Position numbers and translations under genes: made by a program
Source: JAGWBG01 sp034421095
GTDB lineage: Bacteria; Chloroflexota; Dehalococcoidia; Lucifugimonadales; JAGWBF01
Assembly: GCA_034421095.1 (NCBI GenBank)
Contig: DAOUKR010000035.1
Location: 146,106-210,105, forward strand
Direction: 5' to 3'
DNA length: 64,000 bases
Part shown: positions 1 through 8,533 of the stretch, one piece after another
How positions within the stretch are numbered: position 1 is the first letter of the stretch
Layout of the letters: the number at the start of each line of letters is the position of its first letter
Notes under the pieces: generated by a model
What the model was told of the DNA's origin: nothing
Databases searched by the model: none
The model's input: the letters and a program-made list of their open reading frames with translations, nothing else

Positions 1-990
1 CTCAATCTTTGAGCGGGTAATTACCCCTAGCAATGCCTTGTCATCGCTGACGACATAGGCCCACGACTCGTCCTTGCTTCGCATAGCCTTCAGGACCGCG
101 TCGCATCTATCCGTCACCTGGACGGTCAACGGTGGTCCGGACATGATTGACTGGGCATCCATGACGTGTGCTCGCGACACGTCGCGGACGAAATCGGCCA
201 CATAATCGTCGGCAGGGTTGGTGACGATTTGCTCGGGGGTACCCTCCTGGATGATCGCCCCGTCCCGCATGATTACGATACGGTCGCCAAGCTTCAGCGC
301 TTCGTCAAGGTCGTGAGTGATAAATATCATAGTCTTGTGGAGTTGCTCTTGCAACTTGATTAGCTCATCCTGCATCGTGCGCCGAATGAGGGGGTCCAGG
401 GCGCTGAAAGGCTCATCCAGCAGAAGAATCTCTGGGTCCACGGCAAGGGCACGGGCCAGCCCCACCCTCTGTTGCATACCTCCGCTCAGTTCCCGGGGGT
501 AATTGTCCTCCCAACCTTTCAGCCCAACCATCTCCAGGACCTCCGTGGCCACTTGAAGGCGTTCTTCCTTGTCCATCCCCTGGACCTCCAGCCCCCAGAC
601 CACATTGTCAATGACCCGGCGGTGAGGGAAGAGGCCGAAACGCTGGAACACCATGGCCGTCTTTGTGCGCCTCATCTGGGTGAGCTGGCTGTCATCGTAA
701 GCAAGTATATCGTCACCATCTACAAGTATCTGGCCTTGGGTAGGCTCTATGAGGCGTATGAGGCAACGCACCAACGTAGACTTGCCACTCCCGGAAAGTC
801 CCATTACAACGAAGGTTTCCCCCTGGGCCACGTCGAAGTTGACGTCCTTTAGAGCCACTACACATCCCGTCTGCTCCTGCACTTCCGTCCTGGTCTTGTC
901 CGCCCATTCTGGCGCTATAACCCGTTCGGGGTGATGTCCGAAGACCTTCCACAGATTGGTTACGCTTATTCGAGGTTTACCATCTTCCAT
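1..990 (-). CDS. proV: Glycine betaine/proline-type ABC transporter ATP-binding protein (partial)
   Basis: The gene runs off the left edge, so only the first 330 codons are present. It reads as an ATPase energising uptake of quaternary ammonium osmolytes or proline at the inner face of the membrane. Visible are a Walker A (GLSGSGKST), the signature LSGGMQQRV, a Walker B with LLLDEPFSALDP and an H-loop (ITHDLDEA). After the ATPase core the chain continues into what looks like the start of a CBS region, as in ProV/OpuAA. The ATG at 990 is preceded by AAGGAA, which fixes the start. The long N-terminal insertion before Walker A (VIAPEWADK...) is also typical of ProV. The substrate is inferred from family resemblance; permease and binding protein lie outside the window. 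Confidence 0.88.
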   Translation of the reverse strand, partial: MEDGKPRISVTNLWKVFGHHPERVIAPEWADKTRTEVQEQTGCVVALKDVNFDVAQGETFVVMGLSGSGKSTLVRCLIRLIEPTQGQILVDGDDILAYDDSQLTQMRRTKTAMVFQRFGLFPHRRVIDNVVWGLEVQGMDKEERLQVATEVLEMVGLKGWEDNYPRELSGGMQQRVGLARALAVDPEILLLDEPFSALDPLIRRTMQDELIKLQEQLHKTMIFITHDLDEALKLGDRIVIMRDGAIIQEGTPEQIVTNPADDYVADFVRDVSRAHVMDAQSIMSGPPLTVQVTDRCDAVLKAMRSKDESWAYVVSDDKALLGVITRSKIE

Positions 991-1159
991 ACTGATTCCT
1001 TACGAAAAATTCTTTCCGATATGAATCGTTATGAGCAGCGTTGGTTTGAGCAAAATACAGTATCTTACACGATTTACTGTTCTGTCAACTTTGGTATTGT
1101 CGGTACGTGTCGGCCGTGTGGCTTGACGAGTCTGTTAATGGCGCGCCGGCCGGGGCCAC

Positions 1160-2908
1160 TTATCTTGTCCCCGGTGGACCTACGCGGACTGTGATGATGT
1201 CGGTGCCGTGGTACTGCTGATGGCGTACGGATGAGGCGTAGTTCCGCAGCAACCGGAGGGAGATTTCATTCTCTGGCGGGGTTTCCGAGTCGTGCTGCTG
1301 CAGTTGGCGCACCTGGTCTTCGATGTTGCTCTCGTTTCCCCCTCCAATGAACTCCAGGTCCGCCACATCGCCCTCACTGGAGGCCACGACGACCAACCGG
1401 CGTTCGTCCTGTGCATCTTCGTCCTCCTCCAAGCTGAGGTCCAGTGGGGCCAGCGTCAGAAGAGTCTCTTCCGCAACCGCGCTCAGCCTGTCCTTCATAG
1501 CGGTATCCCAGCCCCTGCGAGTGGCGAACCTGGCGATGAACTCATTGAGTTCCGGTAGGGAGTCGGCGTGGAGCCTCGACTGAAATCTCATACGTCGTGG
1601 GTTGGTGAGCTCCAGATAGAGGATCATCACTACTAGCGCGAGTCCCCCGGTCGTTATACCGCTTTCGAGCAACGCACTCCACACTGGCCCGACGCCCGTC
1701 AGGGAGAACAGTCCAAACTGGAAAGACGCGCCAATCCAGAAGCAGACCCCCGCCACGAGGATCTTTTGCCGGTTCTGCTCGGTCTGGATAACTAGCCGCG
1801 CTCCGTCAACGAATAAAGTTCCCGACAGCACGATAAGGTATCCCGCCATCACAGGCCCCGGTATGGTGCTGAGCAGCCCGGATACCTTGGGCAGAAAGGC
1901 CGCTACGATGAAAATGCAGCCGATGCAGTACCCGACCCTGCGGGAAGCGACTCCGGTTGTCTGGATATATGAGACCGCGCCGGGATTGATGATTTTGGGC
2001 ACTGAGCCCGCGATGCCGGCAATCAGGTTGGTCACGCCGGTGCCGGCCAATGCCCCCTGCACCTGCCGAAAATCAACGGCCCGCTCCTCCCTCCACGCGA
2101 CCCGCTGCTGTGTGATGGCCTCTCCGTTGGCCTGAATAGAGATAATCACGCCCAGGAACAGAAATGCCGGAAGAAGCGTCCAGAACGGGATGCCGAAGTC
2201 GAGTCCCAGCCCCGGCCACTGGCTGGGCGGCCCAATCCAGGGGGCCTCAATCACACTCTCGGCACTGTAGAGGCCGAAGGCCGCAGCGACCGCGCAGCCG
2301 ACGAGTATGCCAATCACAGGTCCCCAGAGACGCAGTACTGCCGAGCCGCGGAGGATGAACACGGCAAGGACGCCCAGGGTGGCCAGTGCGGTCAAAGGCG
2401 CGCCCACCGGTTCGTCCAGCGATGGCTCATCCAACAGGCGGGGCACCACCGAAGCCAGTGTGATGGAGAGTATCATCATCACCGTGCCGCCCACGATTGG
2501 CGTTACGATTCTCCTGAGAATGAACAGCCACTTGGAGATGATTATTTGAATTACCGCCATGACGATGACCAGGGTGGTCAGTGTCGCCGGCCCGCCGTCC
2601 ACCACTGCCGAGATGCAGAATGGGATGGAGAAGGCGGCCGTAAACATGGGCAGAACGGCACCGGCCCCAGCTGGACCGAGCCTTCGCACCTGCAACAACG
2701 TGGCCAAGCCGCAGACCACCAGCGAGGCGAAGACCATCCATGCCAGGTAGGAGTCGTCCCTCCCGGACGCCTTGGCCACCACAACCGGCGTTACCAGGAG
2801 GGTGACGGAGGCAATCAGGCTGAACTGTGCGCCGAAGCCGAGAGTGGCCAGCAAAGGCGGACTCTCGTTCGCCTCGTAACGGGGGTTCTGTGCAGATGTT
2901 GATGCCAA
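1160..2908 (-). CDS. NCS2-family (uracil/xanthine-type) permease with C-terminal HATPase-like domain
   Basis: About the first 430 residues form a hydrophobic protein with some 12-14 membrane segments resembling nucleobase/cation symporters of the NCS2 (SLC23) family. From about residue 445 a soluble tail of about 135 residues follows. It begins with a helix of the pattern LPELNEFIARFA, continues through RLSAVAEETLLTL and ends in LRLLRNYASSV and a final beta strand. This order resembles RsbW/HATPase_c_2 anti-sigma kinases, but the usual N-box asparagine is not evident, so ATP binding is doubtful. Most NCS2 permeases are about 430-480 residues and lack this tail. The start is TTG after AGGGAG. 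A paralogue with the same tail lies at 61819-63555. Nucleobase transport is inferred from family; the tail's role is unknown. Confidence 0.8.
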   Translation of the reverse strand: MASTSAQNPRYEANESPPLLATLGFGAQFSLIASVTLLVTPVVVAKASGRDDSYLAWMVFASLVVCGLATLLQVRRLGPAGAGAVLPMFTAAFSIPFCISAVVDGGPATLTTLVIVMAVIQIIISKWLFILRRIVTPIVGGTVMMILSITLASVVPRLLDEPSLDEPVGAPLTALATLGVLAVFILRGSAVLRLWGPVIGILVGCAVAAAFGLYSAESVIEAPWIGPPSQWPGLGLDFGIPFWTLLPAFLFLGVIISIQANGEAITQQRVAWREERAVDFRQVQGALAGTGVTNLIAGIAGSVPKIINPGAVSYIQTTGVASRRVGYCIGCIFIVAAFLPKVSGLLSTIPGPVMAGYLIVLSGTLFVDGARLVIQTEQNRQKILVAGVCFWIGASFQFGLFSLTGVGPVWSALLESGITTGGLALVVMILYLELTNPRRMRFQSRLHADSLPELNEFIARFATRRGWDTAMKDRLSAVAEETLLTLAPLDLSLEEDEDAQDERRLVVVASSEGDVADLEFIGGGNESNIEDQVRQLQQHDSETPPENEISLRLLRNYASSVRHQQYHGTDIITVRVGPPGTR

Positions 2909-3060
2909 AATCGTCTCCCTGATTCGACTGTCCCGCAGGATTTAAGGCACCATATACAATACCATAATTCGGCTAGTGGTAGGCATGACTCCGGAAAATC
3001 AATCCGGCTCAAACCTTGTCACCTGGCTTGTAAAGGACCCGGAGTCCTCATAGGGACATC

Positions 3061-3089
3061 TTGACATCAATACTATAGCACACTATGAT
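3061..3089 (+). promoter_or_regulatory. Sigma70-type promoter of vapBC, probably leaderless
   Basis: TTGACA at 3061-3066 and TATGAT at 3084-3089 are separated by 17 nt, a near-consensus promoter. The vapB ATG begins at 3096, seven bases after the -10, which is where transcription should start. No Shine-Dalgarno sequence precedes the ATG, so the message is probably leaderless. Confidence 0.75.
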
Positions 3090-3095
3090 GCCGGC

Positions 3096-3356
3096 ATGAG
3101 AACCACACTAACACTGGACGATGACGTGGCTGATGCCCTGCGGGAGCGAGCGCGCCTTCTCAACATCCCGTTTAAGCAGGTGGTGAATGACACTTTGCGA
3201 CGCGGGATGTCCCCCGGCGCAAAAGAAGTCCCATTGCCTGAATACAGGGTTGTTCCCAATCACAGTGCATTGGCCCCCGGAATTGACCCCCTGAAACTGA
3301 ATCAGATTAACGACCAGCTTGACGCCGAGGCCTTCGTCGAACCGAGCGCGAATTGA
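3096..3356 (+). CDS. vapB: VapB-type antitoxin
   Basis: This 86-residue protein starts with a short ribbon-helix-helix-like segment (MRTTLTLDDDVADALRERA) followed by a helix ending in a VNDTLRRG stretch, the usual N-terminal DNA-binding part of VapB antitoxins. The C-terminal half is proline-rich and acidic and would wrap the toxin. The stop codon overlaps the TTG start of the toxin by four bases, so the two are translationally coupled. Such antitoxins usually repress their own promoter together with the toxin; the near-consensus promoter immediately upstream fits that model. Function is inferred from the N-terminus and the partner. Confidence 0.8.
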   Translation: MRTTLTLDDDVADALRERARLLNIPFKQVVNDTLRRGMSPGAKEVPLPEYRVVPNHSALAPGIDPLKLNQINDQLDAEAFVEPSAN

Positions 3357-3778
3357 TAGTCCCGGACGTCAATTTGCTTGTCTATGCCCACAACGACGGA
3401 GCGCCTTATCACGACCCCGCCAGACGCTGGTGGGAAGGGTTGGTCAACGGCGTAGAGAGGGTCGGCATCCCCTGGGTTGTGTCGGTAGGTTTTGTAAGGT
3501 TGATGACTCATCCCAGAGTGCTTGTTTGCCCCGTAACTCCGGCAGATGCGGTTGACTACGTTCTGGAGTGGTTTCGCTTTCCCCACGTCATACCCATCAA
3601 CCCCGGGGCTAACCACTTGACCCACTTCCAGCGGAATCTTGTGGCTGCCGGTGTTGGCGCGAATATGGTGACCGACTCCCATGTCGCCGCCATAGCGATG
3701 GAGTATCAGGCAGAAGTCCACTCCAACGACACTGACTTCAGCCGATTCCCCGGCCTCCATTGGCGGAATCCCCTCTGA
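3353..3778 (+). CDS. vapC: VapC-type PIN-domain ribonuclease toxin
   Basis: A 141-residue PIN-domain protein, a metal-dependent RNase that would cleave RNA when not bound by its antitoxin. The first acidic residue lies in VPDVNLLVYAHN, the central conserved part is VSVGFVRLMTHP, and the later acidic pair appears in MVTDSHVAAIAME and HSNDTDFSRFPGL. The layout matches the VapC subgroup starting with a D-x-N motif. It starts at TTG inside the vapB stop (TTGA), a coupling that makes the assignment secure. No other stress or mobile gene adjoins it, so this looks like a free-standing chromosomal type II module. Confidence 0.85.
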   Translation: MIVPDVNLLVYAHNDGAPYHDPARRWWEGLVNGVERVGIPWVVSVGFVRLMTHPRVLVCPVTPADAVDYVLEWFRFPHVIPINPGANHLTHFQRNLVAAGVGANMVTDSHVAAIAMEYQAEVHSNDTDFSRFPGLHWRNPL

Positions 3779-3892
3779 CGTGGGACCTTCCACGCTTTCG
3801 CCACTACCGCTGATTTGATTCACCCGGTGACAGCGACATCGGACCGCCGGAGGGCAAGAACAATATCTTGCTGGGAGGACAACCGTAGACTC

Positions 3893-4336
3893 CTAATCCG
3901 CCGACTTGCCACCGTCTTTCCAGAGATGGCGACCGGTGGCGAGGGCTACGACTACGAAGAGTGCGTCTACTATAGGGAAGTAGACCGTGTGCGAGGTTAT
4001 GGCATCCCCGGTCTCACTGTCGGGGTTCAACGTCCAGAACCATTCCCAGAAGAACAGCATGGTCAGCACGATGGCCCCGTAATAGGCCATGCTGACCCGA
4101 AGGTACTGGAGGGTACTGGTCCCCTCGCTCCTCAGGCCACGCCTTCTCAGGTAGCTGACCACCAGGGCCATGACCACGCCCGCCGCCATGAACCAGTTAA
4201 GGATGCGCCACACGGGGTATTCCGGCGACCCGTCGTGGTATACCGGAGTGAGTATGAGATTGAGTGCCACGGCGACCGCCGTTGCCACAAGGTAGACAGC
4301 CAGAGTCCGCTTTACTATATCCAGCATCACGGGCAC
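3893..4336 (-). CDS. Small membrane protein of unknown function
   Basis: This 147-residue protein has about four hydrophobic segments, separated by a short loop containing HDGSPEYPVWRILNW and a cytoplasmic RRRGLRSEG stretch. I do not recognise a family motif. It ends in a charged tail (GRHLWKDGGKSAD). It stands alone, convergent with vapBC and divergent from the liv operon. A ribosome-binding GGAGG-like sequence lies before the ATG (gggggaggtgcccg). It is likely a real gene because the hydrophobic pattern is coherent, but no role can be given. Confidence 0.6.
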   Translation of the reverse strand: MPVMLDIVKRTLAVYLVATAVAVALNLILTPVYHDGSPEYPVWRILNWFMAAGVVMALVVSYLRRRGLRSEGTSTLQYLRVSMAYYGAIVLTMLFFWEWFWTLNPDSETGDAITSHTVYFPIVDALFVVVALATGRHLWKDGGKSAD

Positions 4337-4594
4337 CTCCCCCTCGAATTTGATTCATAAAGGTTAGTCAGCCTAATTGACTGCCTCATAGAGCAGGTTT
4401 ACCAGGAGAAGCGCAGAAGATATACCCGGAGCCACGCTACCTCATATCGTATACCATATTCCGTCCAAATATTTGAATGGAAATGAAATCAAGTGGACAG
4501 ACTTCCCCTCCCGGTGCCACCGGTGCGTATTGGGGCAAAAGCCGCACCGGTTCAGGCCAATGCTGCTGTCCATCCGGCCGAAAGACACGTGTTA

Positions 4595-4623
4595 TTGATG
4601 CAGGGTCTGTATCTTAGTATAAT
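4595..4623 (+). promoter_or_regulatory. Sigma70-type promoter for the liv operon
   Basis: TTGATG at 4595-4600, a 17-nt spacer and a perfect TATAAT at 4618-4623. Transcription would begin near 4630, about 63 nt before the preferred livG start. The rest of the 4337-4692 gap shows no other clear signal. Confidence 0.65.
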
Positions 4624-4692
4624 CGGGTCGAATCGAACCACGTCCCCATGATGGTTAAGTCCACCTTGGGAGACTGGCGTGGCGGAGGCAGC

Positions 4693-5481
4693 GTGACAGA
4701 AACGGCTCCCATTCTGGAGGTTCGTGACGTGGTGAAGGACTTTGGCGGGGTGCGTGCCGTAAATCACTGCTCCCTCCAGGTCATGCCAGGCTCCATCACT
4801 GGCCTCATCGGCCCAAACGGAGCAGGAAAGACCACCCTGTTCAACTTGATGTCAGGTGCAATGTCTCCAACCAGCGGCCAGATTGTCTTCGGAGGCCGGC
4901 GAATCGAGAAGATGAACATGCACCAGACCTTTGGGTTAGGACTCATGCGTACCTTTCAGATTCCCCGGGAGATGAAACGCATGACGGTGCTGGAGAACCT
5001 GATGTTGGTCCCTGCGCCACAACTTGGCGAGCGGGTCTGGGCATCGTGGTTAGTGCCCTGGCGAGTCGCCAGGGAGGAGCGCCGCATCGAGGCCCAGGCG
5101 CTGAAGGTGCTGGAGTTGGTCAGCCTTTCCCACCTTGCCGACGAATACGCGGGCAACTTGTCCGGGGGTCAAAAGAAACTGCTGGAGCTAGCCCGGACTC
5201 TGATGGCCGAGCCCAAGATGGTGCTGTTGGACGAGCCGGGTGCCGGGGTCAACCGAACGTTGCTTCGGGACATCTCCTACAATATCTTCCTTGCCAGCGT
5301 CGAGCGCAACATCACTTTTGTAATCATTGAGCACGACATGAAGTTCATTATGACAATGTGTGACCCTATCATCGTCATGTCCGGTGGGGCTGTAATTGCT
5401 CAGGGAACCCCAACACAGGTACAGCAAGACCCGGATGTTCTGGACGCTTACTTGGGAGGTCCCGCCAGTGGGATTGCTTGA
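4693..5481 (+). CDS. livG: Branched-chain amino-acid-type ABC transporter ATP-binding protein LivG
   Basis: One of two ATPases powering a branched-chain-amino-acid-type (HAAT) importer. Walker A is GPNGAGKTT, the signature LSGGQKKLLELARTL and Walker B MVLLDEPGAGVN, where the D-E-P-x-A-G-x-N form is typical of LivG. The H-loop is IIEHDMKFI. I prefer the GTG at 4693, which follows GGAGG by six bases and gives 263 residues, rather than an upstream ATG at 4648 that adds an unlikely leader. The gene overlaps livF by 14 nt and heads a four-gene operon. The actual ligand may be another amino acid or an amide-type compound. Confidence 0.92.
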   Translation: MTETAPILEVRDVVKDFGGVRAVNHCSLQVMPGSITGLIGPNGAGKTTLFNLMSGAMSPTSGQIVFGGRRIEKMNMHQTFGLGLMRTFQIPREMKRMTVLENLMLVPAPQLGERVWASWLVPWRVAREERRIEAQALKVLELVSLSHLADEYAGNLSGGQKKLLELARTLMAEPKMVLLDEPGAGVNRTLLRDISYNIFLASVERNITFVIIEHDMKFIMTMCDPIIVMSGGAVIAQGTPTQVQQDPDVLDAYLGGPASGIA

Positions 5482-6172
5482 GGCGTCCAATGTGGTGGCA
5501 GGGTACGGTCAGACGGAGATACTGCATGGCGTGTCCATAACCGTAGGGCCGGGGGAAATGGTTACAATCATCGGGCCCAACGGCTGCGGCAAATCCACCC
5601 TGATGAAGGCCATAGTGGGCCTTGTGCGAGTCCGAACAGGGAGGATCGGGTTCCAGGGCACGGACATATCCGGCTATCCCCCGGAGAAGATTGTTCGGAC
5701 TCGCCTGTGCTACGTTCCCCAGTCCAATAACGTCTTCCCGTCCCTGAGCATCCGAGAGAACCTGGAGATGGGCGCTTTCATCCGAGATGACGACTATCAG
5801 GGGCGCATTGAGGAAATGTTCGGGTTGTTCCCGGACCTGGCTATGCAACCCGGTCGGAAAGCCGGGACCCTGTCCGGGGGGCAGCGCCAGATGTTAGCCA
5901 TAGCCCGCGCCATGATGCTGGACCCCGTATTGCTACTGCTCGATGAGCCTTCTGCAGGGCTATCTCCGGCGATGATGGGCATGGTGTTTGAGCGAATTCG
6001 AGAGATTAACCAGGCCGGAGTTGCGCTGCTACTGGTGGAGCAGAACGCTCGAGAGGCGTTGCGAATGTCGGATAGAGGCTACATCATGGTCGCTGGGGAG
6101 AACCGCCTGGAAGACACGGGGAAGGACCTGTTGAACAACCGGGAGGTAGCGCGTCTCTATCTGGGGGGATGA
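5468..6172 (+). CDS. livF: Branched-chain amino-acid-type ABC transporter ATP-binding protein LivF
   Basis: The second ATPase of the HAAT importer. Walker A GPNGCGKST, signature LSGGQRQMLAIARAM and Walker B LLLLDEPSAGLSP are present, and the LivF-type PQSNNVFPSLSIRENL segment follows the Q-loop. The start is the GTG at 5468, preceded by GGGAGG; an in-frame start further upstream would lie inside livG. The resulting 234 residues match LivF lengths. It overlaps the livG end, indicating translational coupling. Confidence 0.92.
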   Translation: MGLLEASNVVAGYGQTEILHGVSITVGPGEMVTIIGPNGCGKSTLMKAIVGLVRVRTGRIGFQGTDISGYPPEKIVRTRLCYVPQSNNVFPSLSIRENLEMGAFIRDDDYQGRIEEMFGLFPDLAMQPGRKAGTLSGGQRQMLAIARAMMLDPVLLLLDEPSAGLSPAMMGMVFERIREINQAGVALLLVEQNAREALRMSDRGYIMVAGENRLEDTGKDLLNNREVARLYLGG

Positions 6173-6199
6173 ACGGGACTTGTCTTCGACAGTTTAAGA

Positions 6200-7225
6200 A
6201 TGACCATCTTACAGAACACCGCAAGACGAATCAGCTTGGCCTGGTCGCCGGGGCATACCACGGCTGTCATCGTTGTGGTGGCTGTGGCAGCTGGATTCTT
6301 GCCTTTCGTCAAGATGGAGCTGGTGGTTAATGGCGTTATTCTGGGTGCGATTATAGCATTGGGAGCCGTGGGCTTGACCTTGGTTTATGGCATCCTGAAT
6401 TTCGCTAACGTCGCCCACGGCGATTATATGACCGTGGGAGCCTACGTGGCTCTGTTCGTCGTTGGAGAAGTCCTGCCCAAGGCTGGAATGGAGGGGGCCG
6501 GACTGGGGCCGTTCACCTTCGGGTATCCATTGCTCATTGCATTGCCGGTGGCGGTTGTGATGACTGCGGTCCTGGCTGTGGCACTGGACGTTGCCATCTA
6601 CCGTAGGCTCCGCGACCGGGGAGTGAACCTCGTGATGCTGGCAATGGCGTCTCTGGGGCTGGCGATTGCGCTGCGGGGGGTAGTGCAGATTATCTGGAGT
6701 GGAGAAATCCAACGCTTTCCCAGGGAATTCCGCTACGTCTACCATCTGCCTATGGACGTGCGAATACCGCCGGACAGCATATTCATTGCCATCGTGACAG
6801 TCATCCTCATAGTGGTCGTCTACTTGGTGCTGACCCGTACCAAGATGGGAAAAGCGATGAGGGCCACCGCGGACAACCCGGACCTGGCTCTGGTGAGCGG
6901 CATAGATACGCAGCGCGTTATACGATGGGCATGGGTGATGGCTGCTTCGCTGGCCGCCACCGCCGGAGTTCTGCTGGCGGTTTTCCAAGCGCAGCTTCTG
7001 CCCATCATGGGGTGGAAGTTCCTGATACCACTGTTTGCCGCCGTTACCCTGGGCGGCTTGGGCAACCCTTACGGAGCTCTGGTGGGCGCCTTCGTCATCG
7101 GGGTGACTTCAGAGGTTTCCACGCAATGGATAAACCCCAGCTATAAACCTGGGGTGGCCTTCGTTCTGATGATAGCCATGCTGCTGGTGCGGCCGAGGGG
7201 AATATTTGGCGGTTCTAAGGGATAG
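6200..7225 (+). CDS. livH: Branched-chain amino-acid-type ABC transporter permease LivH
   Basis: A 341-residue membrane protein with about eight hydrophobic segments. It carries the family features GAIIALGAVGLTLVYGILN near the N-terminus and the cytoplasmic EAA-like loop GKAMRATADNPDLALVSGI, which docks the ATPases. The late motif AAVTLGGLGNPYGALVGAF is also diagnostic of LivH. An N-terminal extension of about 20 residues precedes the first membrane segment. It sits 27 nt after livF and 6 nt before livM. Confidence 0.92.
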   Translation: MTILQNTARRISLAWSPGHTTAVIVVVAVAAGFLPFVKMELVVNGVILGAIIALGAVGLTLVYGILNFANVAHGDYMTVGAYVALFVVGEVLPKAGMEGAGLGPFTFGYPLLIALPVAVVMTAVLAVALDVAIYRRLRDRGVNLVMLAMASLGLAIALRGVVQIIWSGEIQRFPREFRYVYHLPMDVRIPPDSIFIAIVTVILIVVVYLVLTRTKMGKAMRATADNPDLALVSGIDTQRVIRWAWVMAASLAATAGVLLAVFQAQLLPIMGWKFLIPLFAAVTLGGLGNPYGALVGAFVIGVTSEVSTQWINPSYKPGVAFVLMIAMLLVRPRGIFGGSKG

Positions 7226-7231
7226 CGAGTG

Positions 7232-8278
7232 ATGGACCCGATAGGCGTGCTGGACTCTATAGTGGCTTTTCTCATAGTTGCCGGCATCTACGGCGTGTTC
7301 GCCTTGGGGCTAAACGTCCATTGGGGATTTACCGGGCTATTCAACATTGGCATCGCCGGGTTTTTCGCCTTGGGAGCCTATACCTCGGCGCTGATGACCA
7401 GCGCATCGCCGGACCCGGAGTTGGAGGAGGATTTTATCTTCGGCGGCGACTGGTCAAACTTGGGGTTTCTGGACTGGGGCATAGACGTCTGGTTCTTTTT
7501 CGCCCTCGCGGCGGCAGCATTGGCTTGCGGGATCATCGCTCTTGTCATAGGCCGCATCACGCTGCGGCTGCACGACGATTACCTGGCAATCTCGACACTG
7601 GGTATCGCCGAGACGGTGCGGCTGTTCTTTCTCAATGAAAAATGGGCGGCCAACGGCTCAAGGGGCTTGCAGCGCATCCCTGATTTTCTAGGCGGCCTGG
7701 TTGCACCCGACAATTACAATTATCTCTATCTTGTTGTTGTGCTGGTCGTTCTGGCCCTGGTATACCTGGCGGTGCAGAGAGCGGCGACGTCTCCCTGGGG
7801 CCGTGTCCTGAGATCAATCCGCGAAGACGAGACGGCAGCCGAGGCCAGCGGGAAGGACGTAGCGAAATTCAAGCTGGAAGCTTTCATATTTGGCGCTATG
7901 GTTATGGGTGTGGGTGGCGCCCTCTACGTCCACCACGTCAGCTTTATTTCACCCCTCACCTTCGACCCAATGCTGGCGACCTTCATCATCTGGGCAATGC
8001 TGATGGTAGGAGGCTCAGGCAACAACAAGGGGGCTATCCTGGGCGCGCTCCTGGTGTGGGGTATTTGGACGTACACTCAGTCCCTGGTAGAAACCTTTCG
8101 GTTTCTACCAGACATATTTGCCGACTCCAGCTTCCGTCTTTTTATGATAGGGGCGCTCATCGTGGCAGTAATCCTGTGGCGACCCGGTGGCATCCTGGGC
8201 GAGCAACGCTACGTGGCCCGCGTCCACCGCACCAGTCCGCCGCCGGCAGCACCCCCGGCTGACGAAGAGCAGCCGTAG
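7232..8278 (+). CDS. livM: Branched-chain amino-acid-type ABC transporter permease LivM
   Basis: The partner permease. It has about nine membrane segments, a motif LGLNVHWGFTGLFNIGIAGF at the start and the ATPase-docking loop GRVLRSIREDETAAEASGKD. Late in the chain MLMVGGSGNNKGAILGALL corresponds to the conserved LivM segment. Two starts overlap (GTG 7229, ATG 7232); I use the ATG. The C-terminus is a Pro/Ala-rich tail (PPPAAPPADEEQ). This is the last gene of the operon and faces the binding-protein gene convergently. Confidence 0.9.
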   Translation: MDPIGVLDSIVAFLIVAGIYGVFALGLNVHWGFTGLFNIGIAGFFALGAYTSALMTSASPDPELEEDFIFGGDWSNLGFLDWGIDVWFFFALAAAALACGIIALVIGRITLRLHDDYLAISTLGIAETVRLFFLNEKWAANGSRGLQRIPDFLGGLVAPDNYNYLYLVVVLVVLALVYLAVQRAATSPWGRVLRSIREDETAAEASGKDVAKFKLEAFIFGAMVMGVGGALYVHHVSFISPLTFDPMLATFIIWAMLMVGGSGNNKGAILGALLVWGIWTYTQSLVETFRFLPDIFADSSFRLFMIGALIVAVILWRPGGILGEQRYVARVHRTSPPPAAPPADEEQP

Positions 8279-8411
8279 CGCTCATCCCCGCGTGAGGGTC
8301 ACGGAAGTCACTGCCCGTTGCGCTAGATGCAAATTGGCTCTCTATCCACCATTCCAGGTTCGGCTAAGCAGATACTGCGGTTTCATGTCATCCCGAATCC
8401 GCCAAATGCGA

Positions 8412-8462
8412 GAGGAACCTAAAGCCCTGGCTTTATTGAGGCCGTAGGACTTTAGGTTCCTC
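8412..8462. terminator. Inverted repeat between livM and the convergent binding-protein gene
   Basis: A perfect 13-bp inverted repeat, GAGGAACCTAAAG (8412-8424) and CTTTAGGTTCCTC (8450-8462), with a 25-nt loop that contains a further GGC/GCC pairing. It lies between convergent genes, so it could stop transcription from both sides. There is no long T-run, so termination is a guess; a mobile palindromic repeat is the alternative. Confidence 0.45.
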
Positions 8463-8533
8463 ATCCCTCCACCCCTCGGAAGTGACAACGTGCATCAAGC
8501 GTCCTCCGGGAGGGCTGGGGGGATGTCCGGAGG

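Noticed and set aside
1150..1174. CCGGGG/CCCCGG inverted repeat at the end of the first NCS2 gene
   Set aside because: Arms are only six bases and partly coding, with no T-run, so terminator function is not supported.
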